From assembly GCA_021797735.1 (NCBI GenBank), contig JAJZZE010000042.1:1-49770 (forward strand): a DNA stretch of 49,770 bases, read 5' to 3'. The DNA is from Thermoplasmata archaeon. Its GTDB lineage: Archaea > Thermoplasmatota > Thermoplasmata > Thermoplasmatales > Thermoplasmataceae. The notes below the pieces were generated by a model, which saw only the letters and a list, made by a program, of their open reading frames with translations, was not told where the DNA came from and did not search any database. Numbering within the stretch: position 1 is the stretch's first letter; every line of letters starts with the position of its first letter. A program made the position numbers and the translations under genes. Positions 44,735 to 49,770 of the stretch are shown here, piece after piece.

Positions 44735-46105
44735 CCTTTTAATGATTTCCATTTTGCAGCTGCAATTTTTATAGGGGCATGAATTTATTGTAAACTCCGG
44801 GCACAGGTCAAGTATTTCAGGATTTTTATTTTTCAGTGCATAGTTTATATCGTTTATTTTTTGATTGCACAGATTTATTATTTTATTTATGTCAAAGTTT
44901 ATATCGTGAACGACGATTTTATTATCTAACCTTGGATAAACAACTATGATTATGCCATTGCCTATATTTCTCCTTGCACATGTTACTGCCAGTTCAGAAT
45001 AATATGTTTCAGGTATTTTGCCTGTAAATTTTGAATTGTTTATTTTTAAAATAAATGGTGTTATTGAATTTTCGTCATAAATGTTTTTTATAATATATTT
45101 ATCATCACCATATAATTCAATTTTATTCTCCATATTCTTTTCCGCACGTTCATAACCATTTACGCCCAAAATCGAGGAATTTATAATGTCAAGTATGAAA
45201 AATTTTATATTGTTTTTCTCGTAGTCAAAGGATGGTTTACTGTTTTCAATAATTACCTCGTCCCTCATCATTTTATGATAATATTTTCTCGGATATATGA
45301 GGTCATAAAATCTTAAATCTATATTATTCTCACCATTTTTATATATGCTGTATAATTTATTTTCAAATTCTTTATCCTCTTCTATCTTTATTGAATTTTT
45401 AATCCATGAAGCGTTTTTTGCACTCAGTTTATTACATGAACATATGTTGTTTTCCTTAAATTTGCAGCCATATAAATAATATGAACATCTTGGCAGTAAT
45501 GCCGTATCGTTATTTACTAAACTTCTTTTTATCAGACTCATCCTGTATGAAATTTCACTCTTTATCGTATCCGGGTCAACGATGTTTATTTTATATACAT
45601 AGAATCTTTCATCCACATAAAATATCAGATAATTGTTTTTATCAAAATTCATATTTATAATTGAATAAAATAATAACTGCTCTAAATCCGATAGATAAAT
45701 GTCAAACAGATTATCGATGGATATATTATCAGTATTTTTGGTTTTAAATTCTATTATGGAATCGTATATCATAAAATCAGACCTGCCAATTACGTTTATA
45801 TCTATATTGCTTCCATTTAAAACAATTTCTGAACCTGAAAAACCATCAATTTTTTCAAACCATTGCCTGGCAATAAAATGTGTTTCCTCTCCATTTTTCA
45901 TTCTGTCAAAGATTTTTTCCGGTGTTTCTATTTCAGGATATTTTCTTGAATAATATGAATAAACTGGATTTATAATATCTGTAACGTATAAATAATCAGG
46001 TATATCAAAACTTTTTTTGTTGATATTATCTGTCAGTATCTTTGCTATATAATCATTTATACTCTCAGAATTTATTGATGATTTAATATCTTTTAGCAGA
46101 CTCAT
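44729..46105 (-). CDS. Tandem Cas4/RecB-like (PD-(D/E)xK) iron-sulfur protein
   Basis: A 458-residue protein that looks like two Cas4-type modules in a row. Module 1 (about 36-225) has His76 (GEETHFIARQW), Asp110 (IGRSDF), Glu119-x-Lys121 (IIEFKTK), Gln143 (LEQLLFY), then Cys207, 214, 222, 224. Module 2 (about 265-450) repeats the layout (YDLIYPRKYYHK against TDIINPVYSYYSRK) and ends with Cys435, 443, 448, 450, again closing with CxC. In module 2 the E-x-K site reads FILKIN, so it seems inactive. Cas4-like enzymes are nucleases with a [4Fe-4S] cluster. No CRISPR is nearby, so a repair role is likelier. The classification is from motifs only. Confidence 0.65.
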   Translation of the reverse strand: MSLLKDIKSSINSESINDYIAKILTDNINKKSFDIPDYLYVTDIINPVYSYYSRKYPEIETPEKIFDRMKNGEETHFIARQWFEKIDGFSGSEIVLNGSNIDINVIGRSDFMIYDSIIEFKTKNTDNISIDNLFDIYLSDLEQLLFYSIINMNFDKNNYLIFYVDERFYVYKINIVDPDTIKSEISYRMSLIKRSLVNNDTALLPRCSYYLYGCKFKENNICSCNKLSAKNASWIKNSIKIEEDKEFENKLYSIYKNGENNIDLRFYDLIYPRKYYHKMMRDEVIIENSKPSFDYEKNNIKFFILDIINSSILGVNGYERAEKNMENKIELYGDDKYIIKNIYDENSITPFILKINNSKFTGKIPETYYSELAVTCARRNIGNGIIIVVYPRLDNKIVVHDINFDINKIINLCNQKINDINYALKNKNPEILDLCPEFTINSCPYKNCSCKMEIIKRS

Positions 46106-46155
46106 AAATATATATCAATTCATATATTAAAAATTATTTTAATTTTTAATTAAAA

Positions 46156-46803
46156 TTAAAATAATTCATAAACATTATTATTATTTTTTATTAATTTTAG
46201 TTCTGATATATTGTCCATAACCTTTTTAAGATTAATATCATCAGCGTTTAAACCATAATTTAATTTTAATAATTCCTTTATTTCATCAATTTTTAATGGC
46301 TTATCCATAAATTTCTTTGATAAATTATATGTATCCTCATATATATTCCATGGAAATATAAACCATGCCCAATTTTCCTTGGATAGGCCCTCACCATAAT
46401 AATCTGGAACATAACTTGAACCATTTACATACAGCATTGATGATGTTTTAACCTCCAGCGGGTTTAAGGATTTTACATAATCGTATGTTAATTTTATGCT
46501 TTCACCGGTATCGGTTATATCATCAACAATCAGTATCTTTTTATCGCTAATATCGTAATTCAATTTGTATTTTATTACTGCCTTTCCATCCATGGATGCT
46601 GTCAATCCCCAGTGTTCGGTTTTTACTGTCATTAAATCCTTTATAAACAAATAATCCGACATCATTCTTGCAGGTACCAGTCCACCACGGGAAATGCCTA
46701 TAATAATATCCGGTTTATAATTATCGGATACCACCATATCGAGAATGCCCTCTGACCATCTTTCTATATCATACCATGAAACATATTTGGCTTTGAATTC
46801 CAT
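46156..46803 (-). CDS. Phosphoribosyltransferase (xanthine/hypoxanthine type)
   Basis: A 215-residue type I phosphoribosyltransferase. The PRPP loop is KILIVDDITDTGES (near 89-102) and the first loop IIIGISRGGLVPARMM (near 34). WAWFIFPWNIYEDT (near 145) is the base-binding region of xanthine/guanine-type enzymes (Gpt family). It salvages a purine base to its nucleotide. The C-terminal 55 residues extend beyond the core and look helical. It lies 51 bases upstream of the Cas4-like gene on the same strand. Confidence 0.85.
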   Translation of the reverse strand: MEFKAKYVSWYDIERWSEGILDMVVSDNYKPDIIIGISRGGLVPARMMSDYLFIKDLMTVKTEHWGLTASMDGKAVIKYKLNYDISDKKILIVDDITDTGESIKLTYDYVKSLNPLEVKTSSMLYVNGSSYVPDYYGEGLSKENWAWFIFPWNIYEDTYNLSKKFMDKPLKIDEIKELLKLNYGLNADDINLKKVMDNISELKLIKNNNNVYELF

Positions 46804-46924
46804 TATTATCTATGGATAAGTCCTTATTCTTATTTTAAACTTAGTCTGTTTACCATTGTCTAATAATTGTAATAAAAATATGTTTAATAAGAAATATTTA
46901 ATAATTATTTTATAATAAATTATA

Positions 46925-48082
46925 ATGGACTTTTCTTTTACGGATGAGGAAAATATTTTGAGGGAGAATACAAAGAGATTTTTGGAGATTAATTTGCAGC
47001 CATATGTTAAGAGTATAGATAAAGATGGAGTGATACCTGCCAATTTCTTTAAAAAGGCCGGTGAAAATGGTATAGTATCTCCATTAATTGAAAATAAATA
47101 CGGTGGGTCACAGTTATCATTTATGGGTGCAGCAATTATATCTGAAGAAATTGCAAAAATAGATATAAGCATGGCAACTTCTGTATATTGTTTACTGGAT
47201 ACGTCCTGGGCATATGTATTACAGAAATATGGAAACAGTGATTTAAAAAAGGAATTACTGCCAGAAATAGCAAATGGCAATAAATTTATAGGAATATCAT
47301 CAACGGAACCTTCCGGTGGGAGCGATGTTTCAAATATAAAAACTACCGGAGAAATAAGGAATAATAAAATTATAATAAACGGGGAAAAACTGTATATCAG
47401 CGGTGCTATTGAAGCAAAGAATAATCATGGTGGACATTTAACCCTTGTTAAAACTGATAAAAACAGAGGCCATAAGGGCATAACAATGGTATATATCCCT
47501 GCCGATTCAGATGGCATTGAAATAAACAAACTTGAAAATATGGGCAGAATGGGAATATCCACAGCTTCAATAAAATATAATAATGTTGAAATCGATAGTA
47601 ATAACATTATCGGTGAGGTAAACAAGGGCTTTTATTATTCAATGGATGGATTTAACCATGCAAGGATAATGGTTGCAGCCGCATGCAATGGATTATCTGA
47701 AAAAATATTAAATGGTGGTATTGAATATATCAACAACAGGGATGCATTTGGCAATAAATTAAAGGATTTTGAATCAATAGCATTTGAGGCTGCAGATTTA
47801 AGGACAGATATTGAAATGGTTAAATTACTAACATATAAATCGGCATATTTAGCGGATACTAATTCTAATGATCAGTATATATATGCTGCAATGTCTAAAT
47901 TAAGGGCTCCTCAAATAGCAATGGATGTGGTAAAGAAAATAATGATGTGGTACGGTGCATACAGTTATACAAAGGATGCGGAAATAGAGAAAAGTGCAAG
48001 GGGAATATTCTCATATCTTGTTGGAGCCGAGGGTGCATTAAATATAATGAAATTAATTATATCAAAGGCTATTCTAAAATAA
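46925..48082 (+). CDS. Acyl-CoA dehydrogenase
   Basis: A 385-residue flavoprotein. MDFSFTDEENILRENTKRFL is the N-terminal helix, STEPSGGSDVSNIKT (near 125) the FAD-binding loop, and the late helix carries GAEGALNIMKLI, where the family has YEGT with the catalytic Glu; Glu is kept, Thr is replaced by Ala. It makes the trans-2,3 double bond in acyl-CoAs and passes electrons to ETF. FixC/FixX in this window and the SDR downstream fit a beta-oxidation role. An A/T-rich box (about 46892-46905) gives leaderless spacing. Confidence 0.9.
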   Translation: MDFSFTDEENILRENTKRFLEINLQPYVKSIDKDGVIPANFFKKAGENGIVSPLIENKYGGSQLSFMGAAIISEEIAKIDISMATSVYCLLDTSWAYVLQKYGNSDLKKELLPEIANGNKFIGISSTEPSGGSDVSNIKTTGEIRNNKIIINGEKLYISGAIEAKNNHGGHLTLVKTDKNRGHKGITMVYIPADSDGIEINKLENMGRMGISTASIKYNNVEIDSNNIIGEVNKGFYYSMDGFNHARIMVAAACNGLSEKILNGGIEYINNRDAFGNKLKDFESIAFEAADLRTDIEMVKLLTYKSAYLADTNSNDQYIYAAMSKLRAPQIAMDVVKKIMMWYGAYSYTKDAEIEKSARGIFSYLVGAEGALNIMKLIISKAILK

Positions 48083-48273
48083 TTTACATATATATTAACA
48101 GTAATGAGGTCCTTTAAAATTTTTCATTACTGTTGCAATATCCTGTGAAATGACTTTTTTGTTTTTAAAACTTCCTAAATATTTAAGATTAAAACTATTC
48201 TAGTGCTATTAATTTGCCTAAATAACTTATTGCCCAATCATTATTATTATATTATCTCATCATATGTTCATCA

Positions 48274-49104
48274 ATGTTTAAAAATGATTTGCTCAGAGAT
48301 AAAAATATAATTATAACTGGTGGTGGCACAGGCCTGGGAAAACAGATGACAAAAACCTTTCTTGAATATGGGTCCAGTGTGTCAATACTGAGTAGAAATG
48401 TTGATCACCTTGATGCCGTAAAAAGGGAAATGAAAGGTTATGGGTTTGATATCAAAACCGAAGTATGCGATATCAGGAATCCGGATGAAATCAAAAAAGC
48501 AGTAGATGACATAGAGATAGATGGTAAAATAAACGTTTTGATAAACAATGCAGCCGGCAATTTTATAAGTAAAACTGAGGATTTAACACCTAAGGCTTTT
48601 GACACGGTTTTAAAAATCGTACTGAACGGTACATCATACTTTTCACTTGAAATGGGAAAAAGGTGGATAGAAAGTCATATCAATGGGGTAGTATTGAATA
48701 TTGTTGCAACGTATGCATGGACAGGATCCGGATATGTTGTGCCATCTGCAATTGCCAAGGCAGGGGTACTTGCATTAACAAGGTCCCTGGCAGCTGAATG
48801 GGGCCATTATGGCATAAGGTCTGTGGCAATAGCTCCTGGTGCATTTAAAACCGAAGGTGCATGGTCAAAACTATTGCCTGATGAATCCTATGAAAATGCA
48901 ATTAAATCCAGAAACCCGATGAGAAGGCTTGCAACAAAGGAAGAAATAGCGAACATAGCCACATTTCTCATATCTGATATGTCCTCATATATAAATGGTG
49001 AAGTGATAACTGTTGATGGTGGAGACTGGTTATATGGTTCAAGCATATTTAATATGATGGAAAATTTACCAGATGATATATGGAAAATTATGAGAAAAAG
49101 ATAA
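48274..49104 (+). CDS. 2,4-dienoyl-CoA reductase-like SDR
   Basis: A 276-residue short-chain dehydrogenase. The NAD(P) motif is ITGGGTGLGKQM (near 14) and INNAAGNFIS (near 91). TYAWTGSGYVVPSAIAK (near 150-166) has the catalytic Tyr and Lys 15 residues apart, the unusual spacing of 2,4-dienoyl-CoA reductases rather than the YxxxK of most SDRs. It would reduce dienoyl-CoA in unsaturated fatty-acid oxidation, which fits the acyl-CoA dehydrogenase 191 bases upstream. An ATTATTATATT run near 48243-48253 may be its promoter. Confidence 0.85.
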   Translation: MFKNDLLRDKNIIITGGGTGLGKQMTKTFLEYGSSVSILSRNVDHLDAVKREMKGYGFDIKTEVCDIRNPDEIKKAVDDIEIDGKINVLINNAAGNFISKTEDLTPKAFDTVLKIVLNGTSYFSLEMGKRWIESHINGVVLNIVATYAWTGSGYVVPSAIAKAGVLALTRSLAAEWGHYGIRSVAIAPGAFKTEGAWSKLLPDESYENAIKSRNPMRRLATKEEIANIATFLISDMSSYINGEVITVDGGDWLYGSSIFNMMENLPDDIWKIMRKR

Positions 49105-49174
49105 TTATTTCAATAACCTTTTAAATAAATTTTGTACAATAAAGTTTTAATATAAAATTATAGTTAACCCGGTA

Positions 49175-49531
49175 ATGTCCAACATAAGGTATTTAATGGT
49201 TAAATTGGGTTCTATTATAACGATATTAACAGGTTTAGTGGCTTTAATAGGTGTTTTTATTTCAGGCCTTGTCGGCATTGGATCACTGATGTTGTTTAAT
49301 CCTGCAGGATTTCCGGTAATAGCAGGTTCAATAGTTGGTGCTGTTGTGGCAGTAATCTGGATAATACTGGCATATGTATCATATTCAATAGCTAAAGAGG
49401 GTAGAAAAAAGGATAGAGCATTGAACGGGATTATAATTATTTTCCTTGGATTAATAATACTTGTGATGGGTGGTGGATTTGTTATAGGTCCGGTATTAGC
49501 TATACTCGGAGGGATTTTGTTATTACTGTAA
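49175..49531 (+). CDS. Small four-span membrane protein
   Basis: A 118-residue hydrophobic protein with four spans (about 9-31, 35-50, 52-72, 80-118) and a short basic loop (KEGRKKDRALNG). Gly-rich helices (GLVGIGSLML, GGGFVIGPVLAILGG) resemble DUF4064-type proteins, but I cannot be sure. An AATATAAAAT box about 25 bases upstream supports the ATG. It stands alone after the SDR gene. Confidence 0.7.
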   Translation: MSNIRYLMVKLGSIITILTGLVALIGVFISGLVGIGSLMLFNPAGFPVIAGSIVGAVVAVIWIILAYVSYSIAKEGRKKDRALNGIIIIFLGLIILVMGGGFVIGPVLAILGGILLLL

Positions 49532-49770
49532 ATATTTTTATTAATTTATTGCAAAGTGTATAATGTGTACTGGAATAAAATAAGAACATAGCATTTATCC
49601 TACGTAATTTATTATGAATAAAATATATTCAAAAAATTATAAACAGACTCTCCGCATGTCTTACAGAATAGTTTCCAGTTTTTGAGAAATAATGTAGCTT
49701 TATGAATTAATATATGTACTGAAGTGGCAGACAGGTTAAAATTGGGGGAGTTGATTATGGTTTATGTACA
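49532..49770. other. Right-edge spacer, possible gene start
   Basis: No complete gene. At 49757 an ATG (MVYV before the edge) follows a purine-rich GGGGGAG by six bases, so a rightward gene may begin here. Too little sequence to decide. Confidence 0.3.

Overview
The window is archaeal and AT-rich, about two thirds A+T by eye. It carries archaeal information-processing genes: aEF-2, EF-1alpha/uS10, eL42, eS27, aIF2-alpha, Nop10, Rpo11, archaeal AlaRS and IleRS, Dph2 and a TrmG10-type methylase. It also has the archaeal pterin kinase MptE. Many genes look leaderless, with a TATA box centred about 22-27 bases before the start codon; others carry a GGTGA(T) Shine-Dalgarno. Codon use (TTA, ATA, AGG), gene content and small intergenic gaps fit an acidophilic Thermoplasmatales archaeon, most like Picrophilus. 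That genus call is inference and was not checked against a database. I see no tRNA, rRNA or CRISPR array.

Layout. 1-3.5 kb: a partial secreted protein, a ComB-like phosphatase, then the leftward set wHTH / DUF373 membrane protein / MptE. 3.8-8.6 kb: an MBL hydrolase, a ferredoxin-NADP reductase-like flavoprotein, Dph2, a tRNA methylthiotransferase and an Lrp regulator. 8.6-12 kb: aspartase, a degenerate isocitrate dehydrogenase paralogue and a Thr-type asparaginase, an Asn-to-Asp-to-fumarate module. 12-17 kb: a site-2-protease-like protein without its zinc histidines, AlaRS and dCMP deaminase. 17.1-20.5 kb: a small membrane protein with a coupled upstream mini-ORF, Hsp20 with a Phr-like regulator, OsmC and threonine synthase. 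20.6-24.5 kb: the leftward EF-1alpha, uS10, EF-2 cluster. 24.6-28.8 kb: a LigB-like protein, SnoaL-like and MFS genes with richer base composition, Rpo11 and TrmG10.

28.8-35.9 kb: IleRS, then the most plastic part of the window. Behind ileS lies the decayed 3' end of an IS200/IS605-type tnpB. Next are two diverged, oppositely oriented copies of one element that share 21-bp terminal repeats and a conserved small ORF. Between them sits a 190-bp MITE-like element with the same ends and a perfect 8-bp target duplication (CATGGATA). It has landed exactly on the start codon of a secreted-protein gene, moving that gene away from its apparent promoter. 35.9-38.8 kb: the archaeal cluster eL42-eS27-aIF2alpha-Nop10-PAC2 and one unknown gene.

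39-49.5 kb: FixC-FixX (electron transfer to quinone), an ABC-2 exporter with a large external domain, an MFS transporter, and a 458-residue protein that appears to be two tandem Cas4/RecB-like iron-sulfur nuclease modules, the second catalytically degenerate. These are followed by a phosphoribosyltransferase, an acyl-CoA dehydrogenase, a 2,4-dienoyl-CoA-reductase-like SDR and a small membrane protein. FixCX, the acyl-CoA dehydrogenase and the SDR together suggest fatty-acid beta-oxidation feeding the quinone pool. Dph2 and its substrate EF-2 are both in the window.

The best candidates for something new are the tandem Cas4-like protein, the MITE on a start codon, the shared-end element family, the pseudo-site-2 protease, the degenerate IDH, the Pro/Trp-rich mini-ORF whose stop lies inside the next gene's Shine-Dalgarno, and a possible Shine-Dalgarno-masking hairpin before ileS.
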